From: Tricholomella constricta | Lineage: Eukaryota > Basidiomycota > Agaricomycetes > Agaricales > Lyophyllaceae | Assembly (NCBI GenBank): GCA_013368375.1 | Contig: JAACJP010000051.1 | Coordinates: forward strand, 62,001-126,000 | Direction: 5' to 3' | Length of the DNA stretch: 64,000 nt | Part shown: piece after piece, positions 1 to 10,444 of the stretch | Numbering within the stretch: position 1 is the first letter of the stretch | Layout: each line of letters begins with the position of its first letter | Translations under genes and position numbers: made by a program | Notes under the pieces: model-generated | Told to the model about the DNA's origin: nothing | The model's input: only the letters and a program-made list of their open reading frames with translations | Databases searched by the model: none

Positions 1-679
1 GTGCCGAAACTCTTCCATGACGATTATCCACGCCGTAGTCACGAAGAGGCCCATGTTGGAATCGTACGAAGTGTACAGCTAAAGCCCGCATGTCATGTTT
101 TAATGCCAAGGCAGGTTATCGCGACTGAAGGGGCAAAACGAACCTTCTATGGGTAGACAGCACTTGGATCCGGGGCATCCGGGCGATTCTTAAAGGTTCC
201 AAACCACAGCGTCGTCGGGTCTGTGAACTGATAAGAAACGCTGAACATGCCATAGCTTCCAATAAGCGATCCGGGCAGTCGTGCGACTGTGAATTAGGAC
301 CCACACTTCTCGAATTATTTTGGCTGCGGTTGCGACATCGCTGCCTCGTGCGCGCGCCAGAAGCCCTACTGCATACCAGGCGGAGTACCGAGGGGAACTA
401 AACTGTCATCGAGTTGAGAAAGACTGTTTATCTTCATGGGGGACGATGGAGTCGACATACAAAAAGCGGGGGCCCAAAATTGCTGTCCAAGCCTGACATC
501 CCATATTCGAAGATGCGCCTTTGGTTTGCAGAGAGGCGGCCAAGGTAGGACGACGAAGGAATTGAGTTGCGTCCACGATGTTCTGGGAGATGCGGCGGTT
601 CTGAGACTACAGCCCAAGTGCTAGAAACGTGAAGCCAGAAGGCGAGGGAGACAACGAAAAGAGTAGTCGATATCATCAT
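1..679 (-). CDS. Conserved secreted-type fungal protein, 5' exons (partial, runs off left edge)
   Basis: Three exons on the minus strand can be joined by GT-AG introns: 679-461, 402-307 and 227 to about 165. A further exon appears to continue to position 1. The first about 20 residues are hydrophobic (MMISTTLFVVSLAFWL), which fits a signal peptide. Intron 1 starts GTATGTCG and ends GATGACAG. Exon 2 encodes YSAWYAVGLLARARG and exon 3 encodes DPTTLWFGTFKNRPDAPDP. These motifs resemble a family of secreted fungal hypothetical proteins I recognise by pattern but cannot name. A TAG lies in frame near 163-165, so either a weak donor (GTCTAC) just before it is used or the gene is broken. The last exon is cut by the window edge. 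Function unknown. Confidence 0.5.
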
Positions 680-1500
680 GGTCGCGCTCGTGAAGGGCGG
701 CAGAGATCGAGATTCCCATGTTTTATATGCGTTTTGCAGAATTCGCCTGTTCAGGGATATGAAGAAGCAAACGGAATCGTCGTTTTCCACATGGCCATGA
801 TCAGATGGTGTGCAAGACACGGTCCGCAAAAATCGTCCCGGGATATGCTGGGCCGTGCGATAACTGTTCCATTGCGCGCCGACGTGAGCGAGCGGCTCAA
901 ACGAGAAGTTGTCTCAGTCTGTGGCTGTACTAGTATTGCGAACTAGAGAGTCAAGGATGCTACCAGAAAGGCTGTCGACCTCACCTCAATTTCTTTGCGG
1001 CTGGCAGGGTAACGAAAACGATAGAGTCGCTCAAAAGCCCCGTAGAAGAATCCATCATCAGAGGCTCATAAACTCTATCAGTGAGTGATAAGTCAGTGGC
1101 ACGAAGAAAAACGGATGACCTGGTAGACATGGACAGCCCTAGCATACCTACACCTTGATACCTGGAACTGCCACGCCAAACTCCAGATTAATCGTTTGAA
1201 TGCTCTGAGTAGTCGATTTTTGCTTTCTTCTGAAGGACAGGGCCAGAAATTTAGATTGGACACTTTCAGACCCGGCATTCCAGATATCATCCATTCAATA
1301 TCCAGATTCAGGCACAGCGGAATCGTCGCATGTATCCATGGCTAGTGATGTTTAACCAACTAGCCCCACTCGAGAGTGGGAGTGGGTCTACGGAGACGGA
1401 TGCATCTGCAAATTGACCTTCAACGTGTTTGTACAGCCTTGGGTGTTTGGATGGGTCATCTATGGGTACTGAGGCAAGAGAGAGGCTGGAAAGGGCGGGA
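680..1500. other. Intergenic, nothing recognised
   Basis: I see no supported gene here. Short open frames on both strands lack splice partners or recognisable motifs. Confidence 0.4.
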
Positions 1501-1539
1501 GTTGAGAGGGGGTTGATCAAGGACCCCGGCATATGCCTA

Positions 1540-1925
1540 TATAGGTCCGATCCTAAATCATCAGATTTGAACAAAAGTGTCCGCAACATTTTGGACTATT
1601 TTGGGTACGTAGTGTACGCACTAGGATCGGACCTCATCATCCAAGTCAAAAGTGTCCGCAACAAGGATCGGACATAGCTGGCGACTATGGGCGTCCGTAT
1701 AGATCGAACATCGAGTGTGTCCGCAGAGAGGATCAAATACCCAGTGTCCGCGCTGGGATCGAACATTTACCGCGACGGAGTACCCACAAAGTGCAATATG
1801 TACCAGCAAAAATGTCCGCAACTGGACAGGACCTCCCACTTGATGATGTATATGTCCTTTTTTGGATCGGACCTACCTTGGAAAAATGCTCATATGTACG
1901 CTACTTTGGATCGGACATGGGCCCG
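1540..1925. repeat. Irregular array of alternating GTGTCCGCAA and GGATCGGAC motifs
   Basis: Two short words alternate through this stretch: GTGTCCGCA(A) (for example near 1574, 1651, 1721, 1743 and 1811) and GGATCGGAC or GGATCGAAC (near 1544 in inverted form, 1624, 1666, 1758, 1864 and 1908). Spacing is irregular, so this is a degenerate array and not a simple tandem repeat. It lies between the first gene and the KDZ transposase and may belong to the subterminal region of a transposon. Confidence 0.5.
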
Positions 1926-2128
1926 TTTTCAGACCCAGACACCTATGGTTCCCACTAATTCCCTCCTATTAGAGGTGGATACTTAGTGTAAATCCGCCTA
2001 TAGTTAGAGGGCATTTGAGCACGTACCTGCGTTCTTCAATAAATGTTGAATACTGGCCGGACTTTTTCAAATGCTGCGCAGGTTGATCGGTATGGCCAGA
2101 GCCGCTGCCGGTCGTGCCTAGGCCATCA

Positions 2129-2448
2129 ATGATCCCATCAACATCACCATCAACGTTGCCAGAACAGCCGTCGTCGCTGTCTGTCGGTCCGCCACCCGCC
2201 CATCATTCCGCCATCATTCCGCCATCAGTCCGCCATCAATGTTCCCATCATCAACGTTGCCAGAACAGCCGTCGTCGCTGTCTGTCGGTCCGCCACCCGC
2301 CCATCATTCCGCCATCATTACGCCATCAGTCCGCCATCAATGTTCCCATCAACATCACATCAAGGTTGCCAGAACCGTCGCCGTCTGTCGGTCCGCCACC
2401 CGCCCATCATTCCGCCATCATTCCGCCATCAGTCCGCCATCATTCCGC
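2129..2448. repeat. Minisatellite, three units of about 101-110 bp
   Basis: Three consecutive units begin near 2129, 2239 and 2340. Each carries GTTGCCAGAAC, then a CTGTCTGTCGGTCCGCCACC segment, then short ATTCCGCCATC sub-repeats. The array lies immediately downstream of the 3' end of the KDZ transposase gene, a position where subterminal repeats of a transposon would be expected. Open frames across it are artefacts of the repeat. Confidence 0.8.
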
Positions 2449-2597
2449 CCGCGTTCGTCGTCGTTGGCCACGACGAGCTCGCCAACTCCCTCAAAATTCA
2501 CTGGAAAATCTCCAAAAAATCAGATTAAATACAGTCAACGCATATAGCCAAAGCAGGGGTGTATAAATGCGATATAAAAAGACAGTCAGACGTATAT

Positions 2598-5500
2598 CTA
2601 CAGATCAGAAGTTATTTGGAGCACAGTATGTGCCAGCTCTGCAAGCATAGTGTCCTCGTCGTCCTCGTTCTCGTCGTCGTCGTCATCAGCCTCTTCAGTA
2701 CCCGCGGCGCCCTGCAGTGAGTCCACCTCCATATTGTCTCCGCCGTCAAGGCCCGCGTCTGTGCTATTGCTGGCGTCCGTGGACTCGACACTGGTTCCCG
2801 GGGTTAGCGAACCGGTAAAGCCCCGAAGCGATGCGATCCTGCGAAGCCGCCGCATGTGCTGGGCGTTGAATCGCTCCAGCCGTTCCCTGTGTAGCGCGAT
2901 CTGATGCGCGAGCGCGCTGTCCGTCTGGCCAATCACGTCTTCCCTCTTCTTTAAAAAGGCCTCCTCATCACGGATGTAGGTGACGAGGCGCGCAATCTCG
3001 ATGTTGAGGCGCTGGATCTCTTCGTGAGCTCGCTGGATCTTGAAGTATTCATCCATGAGGATGCGGGCAGCAGGAGTTGCCCAGGGGCGTTCGCGAACGT
3101 CATCTCGGGTGTCAGCTAGGAGATCGAAGTCCGCCAGAAATGCGTACTCGACCACCACGTCCCAGGAGAGCTCCGGGCGAGGGGGGGAGAGGGCCTGAGC
3201 TGCGGCATTGTACCTTTCGAGGGCAGTGCGAACCGCCTGAGATCGTGCCTTCAGTGCGTTGCCAATGTGCTTCCTCAGCTTGTAGCCTGGTACACTTGTT
3301 AATGGGGCGGTGATGAAGCAGACAATCGGCACTTACCAGTCTGGGACATGTTCATCTTTGTTAATTCGAACATTCTTGAGACAATCAGCGCCTCGAGTGT
3401 GTCGAGGCAGCGTTGGTAGCGGCGCTTTGCAGCCATTGCAGCCGCCTTCTCCCACTCAGCACCCGACGATGTCCACCGTTCCTTGATGCCCAGCTTTACT
3501 TCCAAGCCCTGGACGACGACCAGATCCTTCTCCAGGTTTTCGAGGGCGTGGCGGCGCGCAGTCTCTTTGGAGGCAGTGAAGTCGCGACCGCCGTGCGTTT
3601 CGGGTGTATTGATGGTCCACGCCGCCGACGCAGCGTCAAGCTTCTTCCTGGTATGCAGGCTGTCAGCAGCGCATAAATGCGCCTGAATGTGGCACTCACT
3701 GGCTTGCCTCGAGGTTGACGAGCTTCTGGTAGTACTCCATCTGCAATGTCTCTTGAATCGGCTCTTTTGAAAGCCCCCGCAAGTACTCATCTTCTTCCTG
3801 CAACCACTTCTCGAATACCTCAGTCGACGCCACCCCCTGGTCAGCCATCTGCTTCTCCAGCGCAGCCTGGCCGTTGATCAGGTCAATGGCCTGCTTGTAG
3901 TTGTTAGACAGGAATTCACCTGGCGCGGCGTCAAAATTCGAGCCAATAAAATTAATGCTCAATACTTATGGAGGTTTTGGTAGGTGTCCATCTTGTCCAT
4001 GTGCTTCACAAATTCAGTAATTCTTTGCTTCCGGTGGAACACGCTCGCGTAGCGAACTGACGAGGCAAGTGCGTTAGACTTTGAAAAAAAGCGCTCACAA
4101 CCTTCCAGGTCCTCAAGGCCCATGCCCTTGACATATTTCGCCAGAAATGAGAGCTGGCAGAGGCGGTTGTGAGCGTGGCCGTGGAAGCTGCCCACCAGCG
4201 ACTTGTAGAGGAGCTTGCGAGCCTCAGGTCCCAGAGGGCTGCGGTCGAGAGTGGTCCCAAATTTGCAGCCGATGTCATAGCCGCCGCCCAGGCGGGCACC
4301 AAATGCCTTGAGAAGCGCCTCAACCACTGCCAGCGGATATTTTGCCCTGGGGTAAGCTATACCACTGCAACGAGCACGAGGGGGGGAAATTACTCACAGC
4401 TCTCCACTCTTCACCATGTCTACCACAACCAGCACGAACCCGTGCCGGCAGAGGGCGAGAAAGGCCCCAGTCTCGTCAAATATTCCCCACATTCGGGCCG
4501 TGATTTCGTTGGCCATGTTCTTCCACCGGTCGGCGCATGGATTGGGCTCAGCCCCGTCGTCCTTTAACCAGTCAGTGCCGGAGTGGGGTGCATGGAGGGC
4601 GGCTTACCGTGTCCTGCCCTGCAGGAAGCATGTCTGCTAGCACTCCTTTTGCCCACCTATCCACCCGCTCGCGGCTGATGTAGTAATCCCCGCCGACTTC
4701 GCGGTCATCTCTCCGCTCCTTTGACGCCCCGGGCTCAAACTCTCCATTTTCGTCAACGGTTTCGGGGCCTCGGCGTAGCACGCGTTTGAGTGAGTCGTTG
4801 CCGTCCATTGTTACAAGCATGTCGAAAATTAGCTGATCCTCGCCCCTCAGCCGGTATGTACAAGCTGGACAAGCATGTCGCAGCCTCCAGTCCGGTGCGT
4901 CGCGCTTCAGTGCTGCCTGGACTTTGGCATCTGCAGTGGCTCGGATGGCCAGGTATTGGTCGTAGGCGATGGAGAACTGCTTGCTGAGGTGCGGGCGAAA
5001 CGGGACCTGCAAAAGTGGTAAGAAAAACTGCACATAAGAAAGCAGTGCACGCACGCCATGAAGGTCGCAGAGCCCCTTGACGAAGGGTTGAATAGCAAGA
5101 TGGGGGCACCTCAAGTGATTCGTCCGGTAGAGCTCAACGACTCAGATGGTAAATGCGATGGAAGGCGTGTACGGCGCAGAGGGCAGAAGGCCCTGTAGTA
5201 CGAGTGATGCCGCGACGCCTGGGCTTCCAGCAAGGAGGGGTACGTCCCCCTGGTATGCTTCTAGGGCCCCCTGTCCAGCGAAATCGGACCACTCAGCATG
5301 CGAACAGGGCTCACCAAAAACATCGACGACTTGCAGAAGGTATGCCGACTGCACCGGTGCGTCGTCGGGAAGTGGGGCGGCCACAGCCTTGCTGGACACA
5401 CCCAAGGCCTCGCTCCAATCCAAATAGGCGTCGACCATTCCAACAAGCTGGCTCTCGAACCCCTGATTCTGGAGGAGTACCCTGTTGCAACGCGATCGAT

Positions 5501-5955
5501 TATCTGCGCGCCTGGTGCTGCACGCAAGGGTGAGGGTTCTTCCGCCCACTTCTAGGAATTGGCTTACCTTCTCTGCCTCAAGCCATCCTCCAGCAGCTCC
5601 TGAAACTCACCACCTGCGTGGCTAAGATCCACAGAGATGGTGCCTTCTAATACGTCGTCTGCGCTGATTCCTTGGTCCATCGACTCGTCCATGTGTGCGT
5701 ACTCGGGCATATCGCGGATTGAATTAAGTATCTGTCGATCCCCCTCACCCATCGCTGAAAAGACGTCAGCGGCTGGGGGCATAGGCAGGCCCACATACCG
5801 TGAAGCCGGTCTCGCATTTCTGCTTCCGTCTGCGCGCGGAATTGCTTGAGGCCCTTCGGGTTAAGGAGTTTGCCCGCAGATTTGGAGGACTTGGCCACCC
5901 CCTGCCCGTACAGTCGCATGCTCTGGGACGCGCCCCTGCGCTTTCGGAATGACAT
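2598..5955 (-). CDS. KDZ (Kyakuja-Dileera-Zisupton) transposase, multi-exon
   Basis: The start codon is at 5955 (MSFRKRRGASQS) and the gene runs down through about eight to ten exons to 2598. Family landmarks appear in order: ACPACTYRLRGEDQLIFDML with MDGNDSLKRV (about 4880-4790), CRHGFVLVVVDMVKSGEL (about 4470-4390), YDIGCKFGTTL (about 4290-4250), FHGHAHNRLCQL (about 4190), GLEDLEGCERFFSKSNALA (about 4120-4065), NNYKQAI (about 3900), RMFELTKMN (about 3370) and YKLRKHIGNALKARSQAVR (about 3280). The acidic residues in VVVDMV, YDIG and GLEDLE are candidates for the DDE-type catalytic set. The C-terminus is an Asp/Glu run coded by a GTC/CTC repeat. One join, near 3960, does not keep frame with any intron I can propose, so this copy may carry a frameshift. 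The gene encodes cut-and-paste transposition; the TET/JBP-like gene follows 1.4 kb away on the same strand. Confidence 0.9.
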
Positions 5956-6260
5956 TGAACAATGAACTGGTTGCAACACGATCACATGACCATGATGATT
6001 CCATTCAACAATGGAAGTCTGAACCGTGACTGCGCGGTTCTCTCTGTTCTCTCTGAACTTTCCCCCTGGGTCTCCGTGTTGCGCTTTCCAAAGGTATGTG
6101 GCTCTCTTCCTGAGCGGCTGCCCCCAGCCTGCTCTTCTGCAACAAGCTTGGCGGCTTCAGGGATCAAACCTGGGACCAAGGCGACAAGCGTGTTGCCGAA
6201 GGGCGGGCTAGGGCCAGCTGCTCCTCGCCTTCATTGCCATCCACTGCGGGCGGCGGTCTA
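5956..6260. other. Upstream region of the KDZ gene, nothing else recognised
   Basis: Short non-coding stretch between the KDZ start codon and the repeat region. No confident promoter element was found. Confidence 0.35.
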
Positions 6261-6745
6261 TGTTTCCGTGGGAAACATGGAAAGGAAAGATGTTTTTCAA
6301 CTTCCAAAGAAACATGGATAAGAAACGGGTAATATTTTTCTCAGGAAACACTTAATTAAAATATTTTATTTATCCCAGATTTTTTTTTGGAAAAATATAT
6401 CATTTTTCTTTGACTGTTTCTCCAGAACCATGACAGGTGTTTCCCAAGCGTTATGTGGGAAAAATGATGAGTTTTTCTTTCACTGTTTGCCAAGAAACAT
6501 GAAAGATGTTTCCCATATGTTTCCCAGGAACCACAAAGGGTGTTCTTTCACATGTTTCTCTGGTAACACAAAGGATTTTTCTCAAATGTTTCCTGGGAAC
6601 CACTAAGGGTGTTTTTTCACATGTTTCTCTGGTAACACAAAGGATTTTTCTCAGATGTTTCCCCGGGTCCATGAAAGATGTTTCCGATCAATGTTTCCGG
6701 GGATAAATGTTAAGTGTTTCCTGAGGGAAGATAAAATTAAGAAAC
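6260..6745. repeat. TGTTTCC-rich repeat with two near-identical 70-bp units
   Basis: The motif TGTTTC recurs many times. Two consecutive units, 6531-6599 and 6600-6669, are nearly identical, each holding TTTCACATGTTTCTCTGG followed by AACACAAAGGATTTTTCTCA. Weaker copies extend to both sides. Open frames here simply read the repeat. Confidence 0.75.
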
Positions 6746-6757
6746 ATATTTTATGTT

Positions 6758-7020
6758 TCCGGTGAGTGCGCGATGAGTGCGCGATGAGTGAGTGGTAAGT
6801 GCGCGATGAGGGAGCGGTGAGTGAGCAGTGAGTGCGCAAGAAGTGAGCAATGAGTGCGCGGTGAGTGTGCAATGAGTGTGCGATGAGCCCGAGAGTGCGG
6901 GGCGAGTGCGCGTGATGAGCGCGCGATGGGTGCGCGATGGGTGCGCGATGGGTGCGCGGGGGGTGTGCGGGGAGTGCGCGGAGAGTGTGCGGGGAGTGCG
7001 CGGGGAGTGCGCGGTGGTCG
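6758..7020. repeat. Short-period GTGCGCGATGA tandem repeat
   Basis: About 260 bp made of variants of an 11- to 12-bp word (GTGCGCGATGA, GTGAGTGAGCA, GTGCGCGGGGA), drifting from AT-containing to G-rich copies. It is rich in CpG. It sits between the KDZ and TET/JBP-like genes. Confidence 0.75.
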
Positions 7021-7338
7021 CGTTCAACTCACAAAATAAATATACTGACTCAACTACTTTTGTTAATGAGGGCCTGGACCCCAGACAGAGCGCGCACTCA
7101 GATGCGCTCGTTTCTTTCAATGAGGGTGAGCGCACTAGTCTGCACTCCTACCGCAGACATCAAACTCCGTGCTGAAATGCAAAGTTATGTATGACGAAGT
7201 AGACGACAACAGTGAAGGGACACAAGGAAGTAAGAGGTGCGCTGCAAGTTGATAAATGGCCTCTTTTTTGAAAAATTTACTCTTATTACATGATTTCACC
7301 TTGTCACTCAATGTTGACAGAATTTTGGCTGTGACGAA

Positions 7339-8761
7339 CTACATATCTACAAGGTGATATAGACCACAGTCCCTCCAAATACTGCTATGGGTAAAGTGAG
7401 GAATACCAATTCGCTGGCCTCCTGTCCAATCTTCAATCATGTGGAGTAATACACGACCTCTCAGAAGGACAAAATCCCCGGGCTCCAGTCTGATCCGTAA
7501 ATTGAGTTGAGGTATGTAGATATAACCCCCTTTAAAGGATCCTGCTGCAAAGAGGCCTGCGTAGGCCATCTTGGGATCCTGGGAGTCAGTATGCAGACCA
7601 GACTTCCTGTTGAAAAGCAGCTCCCTGCCTTCAAACAACAATGGATCTATTGCATTCAATGCTTTCATGGCGCTGTACCTGGTGTTTTGACAATCGCGCA
7701 GTCGAGAGATATTTTCGTGGAATGCGGGGTCTGCGAGGCGAATCGCTTCGTTGATCCGTTGAGAAAGGGGTGTTAATGCGTCATATAAGGCGCAAGTGGT
7801 GGAGAACACTGTGCCCGTGGACATGCTATCCTTGGAAGGCATGACCTTGCCTTTTTTCTGACAGACCTGTTAGACTTCTGTGATGTGGTGGTCATAAGAG
7901 AATGAAATACCTCCTGTCCAAGGGCATGCCATCCCCTGGAGAGTCTGATCTCACCAGCTATTTCGCCGGGTCTATGCTCATAGAGGCCAACCTTGTCCTG
8001 GCTGGTAGCAGATTTGCCAATGTGTGGCTGAACTACCGCAGCATAGTCCATCAGTATCTTATTAAGTGTCGCCTAAACAGAGGTCAGTGACATGGCTAGA
8101 AAAAATAATTGGTCTCTGACCACGCCCCGCTCCTTGACAAGCTTGGGAAAATAAACAGCCAGCGTATATCCATCTGAACTGACCACCTTTCTTGGACAAT
8201 CGTCATCCCAAGTCATGGGAAGGGGCTGGACATCGGTGGCTAGTGGTTTGAGGCCCCCAGCGGCCCTTGCAAAATTGAATGGGACGACAACTATAATAGT
8301 GAGCCAGGCAGGAGTCAAAGTTGTAAGCTCACACACCATGATTAACTTCCAAAGATGCAGCCATGTGTCGAACAAATCGAATGTTGTCAGAAGGTCTGCA
8401 CACCTGGGGTTTCCGTCGGCGTTTGGAGTGTTTCCGGTTCGAAGGGGTAGCGTCATCATCAGTGAGAGGTTCGTCGAAAGCGTCAGCAACGAGAGAGGCC
8501 AATTGCTCTTCTGTTAGCTCGTTGGTATATCTGAATATCGAAGGGAGGGTTAACTCATGACCAACTTCCAGGCAAGGGTCCTACCGTTCAGTATTCACAT
8601 CGACCCCCTGGGTACGCCGATCGAGTCGAGCAGCGACAGCACGAGCAACAAGCTTGGGTGGAGGAGGAGCATTCTGACCGGTTTTGAAACTAGTAGTATC
8701 CTGCAACAATAGGATGTGAGGTTTTAGAGTATTTTGAGCAGGTACTGCTCACCTTTGGCAT
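7339..8761 (-). CDS. TET/JBP-like 2-oxoglutarate/Fe(II) dioxygenase, copy 1 (complete)
   Basis: Six exons join cleanly: 8761-8753, 8700-8585, 8530-8337, 8290-8121, 8072-7911 and 7866-7339. They total 1179 nt and encode 392 residues, and all five introns are GT-AG and 44-54 nt long. The catalytic core is in the last exon: the HxD pair H309/D311 (GLHTDSQDP), a GSFKGGYIYIPQL strand, PGDFVLLRG, the distal H359 (LLHMIEDW) and R369 for 2-oxoglutarate (GGQRIG). This order matches the fungal TET/JBP family, whose members oxidise methylated or hydroxymethylated bases in DNA. A basic stretch (NRKHSKRRRKPQ) about residue 75 could be a nuclear signal. The gene lies next to a KDZ transposase on the same strand, and a second inverted copy exists at 60.0-61.0 kb. 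Function is inferred from motifs. Other 2OG-oxygenase subfamilies are possible but fit less well. Confidence 0.75.
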
Positions 8762-8769
8762 GGATTCGA

Positions 8770-9062
8770 CAGTGGACCAGTGCAATCACTGGTGCGCTGA
8801 ACACAGACCAGTGCAATCACCGATTTCTGTGTTAAAGAGTGCAATCACCGGTGCGCTGAACACAGACCAGTGCAATCACCGATTTCTGTGTTAAAGAGTG
8901 CAATCACGCTGAACACAGACCAGTGCAATCACCGATTTCTGTGTTAAAGAGTGCAATCACCGGTGCGCTGAACACAGACCAGTGCAATCACCGATTTCTG
9001 TGTTAAAGAGTGCAATCACGCTGAACACAGACCAGTGCAATCACCAATTTCTGTGTTAAAGT
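8770..9062. repeat. Tandem repeats upstream of TET/JBP-like copy 1 (element-end repeats)
   Basis: About four to five copies of a unit built from GTGCAATCACCGGTGCGC, TGAACACAGACCA and CGATTTCTGTGTTAAAGA. Some copies lack the CGGTGCG block. The same unit, in reverse orientation and with about two copies, occurs at 59872-59990 beside the second TET/JBP-like copy. Copy number therefore differs between the two elements. Confidence 0.85.
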
Positions 9063-9153
9063 GACTTGAGCTGTGAGCTGGCAATTTAAACGGTCACGTG
9101 TGATGTTGGACGTCCGGATGATTACATAATATAACGGTGTCAACGCTGCATAT

Positions 9154-9448
9154 GGTTTATGAGGCCCCGGGAAGCTCAGCAATATGACGCGTCGAATTTC
9201 AACGAACGGACCAGAGATAATCTGTACAGATGCCGGGCGCTGCCAACTTATCTAAACAGGATCGCACAACCTACCCTGAGGAATTTTTTTTTGCCGCTGG
9301 CCCTCAAATACGCAATATTGGGACAAGGATCTGGGCCACTGGGCCTCAAATACGCAATGTACCGACAGGAAAAAAGCCATTTTTGGACCCTCAAATACGC
9401 TATTTTTCCGACAAACATATATGGGAGCTTCCCGGGGCCTGGTTTATG
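9154..9448. mobile_element. hAT-like MITE, 279 bp, with 8-bp target duplication
   Basis: The element at 9162-9440 starts AGGCCCCGGGAAGCTC and ends with the perfect 16-bp inverse at 9425-9440. It is flanked by the direct 8-bp repeat GGTTTATG at 9154-9161 and 9441-9448. An 8-bp target duplication is characteristic of the hAT superfamily. The word CTCAAATACGC occurs three times inside. The corresponding site in the inverted copy near 58840 lacks the element, which supports insertion after duplication. It has no coding capacity. Confidence 0.85.
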
Positions 9449-9476
9449 GTGGGTGGGCAAGATAGACAAACATACT

Positions 9477-10440
9477 AAGAAATACGCCCTCGATCCCGAA
9501 TTTGACCACGATAAAGTGAAAGGCGGGGGATTCTTGGTTGGCAGCTACGGTATCGGTTTTAATTTTGAAAACTGAAATTTGTCAACCGTGATGCGCTTTT
9601 TTCCATTAACAATTTCTGTACAGCCCGTGGTGTCGTCCACATTTATCGGCGAGGGGAATATGATCGTCATTCTACGATGTAAAGCAAGGGTACCTCTACG
9701 GCAACAAGGTTCGGTACTTCCGTTCAGTTGACTGCTCGAGACTCCATGATTAGAAGCCTAGAGGTACAAGCAGAAAGATTACTCCAAAAGTTAAAATAGC
9801 TGTATCTCAATAGAAAAAAATAAATAATTACAGATATATGAGGTTCAAAGACGGCATGAACTGCAGGAACGGCACGTTCAATGCGAAGACCCCGCCTGCG
9901 CGCCCATAGCATGATCTGGAGTGCGGAACTTGTCCAGTCCATGGAAACGAGAGATGTGTTGAGCATAGCGTTCGCAGAAAGGAATTTTGGGCAACTACAA
10001 CTGTGTGTTGAGCTGCGCCACAGGCGACAAAGTCCTCATGAGCGAGGATTATGGAACATGCCGAAGTGTGGCCTTAAAGTGCAGATGTACCCTATAATAT
10101 CAAGGCTTCTCATTCACTCTCACCCATACCAGAAACTCTTGTTGCGTGATCTGACATACACTGATACAGGAGACCTTCATCAACTTCTTCAATTGATTTG
10201 TCATCACTTGGACCTCCAAAGGGGGACTGACGTTTTTGTGGACTTTGTTTTTCCATCTTATTCTCGAGAGTTGGATTTGAGAAACGATTCCAACATTATC
10301 GTCATTATAGCGGTAGTTAAACAGTGGGACCAGTCAGAATATTTACAGGGACAAAGGTTCGGAAGGAGGAGATCTTGCAGGGTGAAGGTCGATCATAGGA
10401 TGCAGCGTATTCTCACAACTGATGAGGTGTTGTGTATCTG
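9477..10440. other. Spacer between mobile unit and Tnp2-like gene
   Basis: No supported gene. A long plus-strand open frame at 9881-10519 overlaps the 3' end of the minus-strand transposase and shows no recognisable motif, so I treat it as chance. Confidence 0.4.
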
Positions 10441-10444
10441 GAAT

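Larger units (their letters stand above)
8753..9476. mobile_element. Outer end of TET/JBP-bearing mobile unit, copy 1
   Basis: From the TET/JBP start codon outward, the sequence to 9476 is matched in reverse complement by 58812-60016, apart from one private insertion in each copy. Similarity stops abruptly after CAAACATACTAA at 9476 (58812 in the other copy), where the flanks become unrelated. This marks one terminus of the duplicated unit. I did not find the matching inverted terminus on the other side of the TET/JBP gene. Confidence 0.65.

Noticed and set aside
6150..6215. Possible tRNA/SINE promoter on the minus strand (GGTTTGATCCC)
   Set aside because: B-box-like word only; no A box at suitable spacing and no SINE structure.
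8770..9062. CRISPR-like array
   Set aside because: Units are contiguous tandem repeats without unique spacers, and the genome is eukaryotic.
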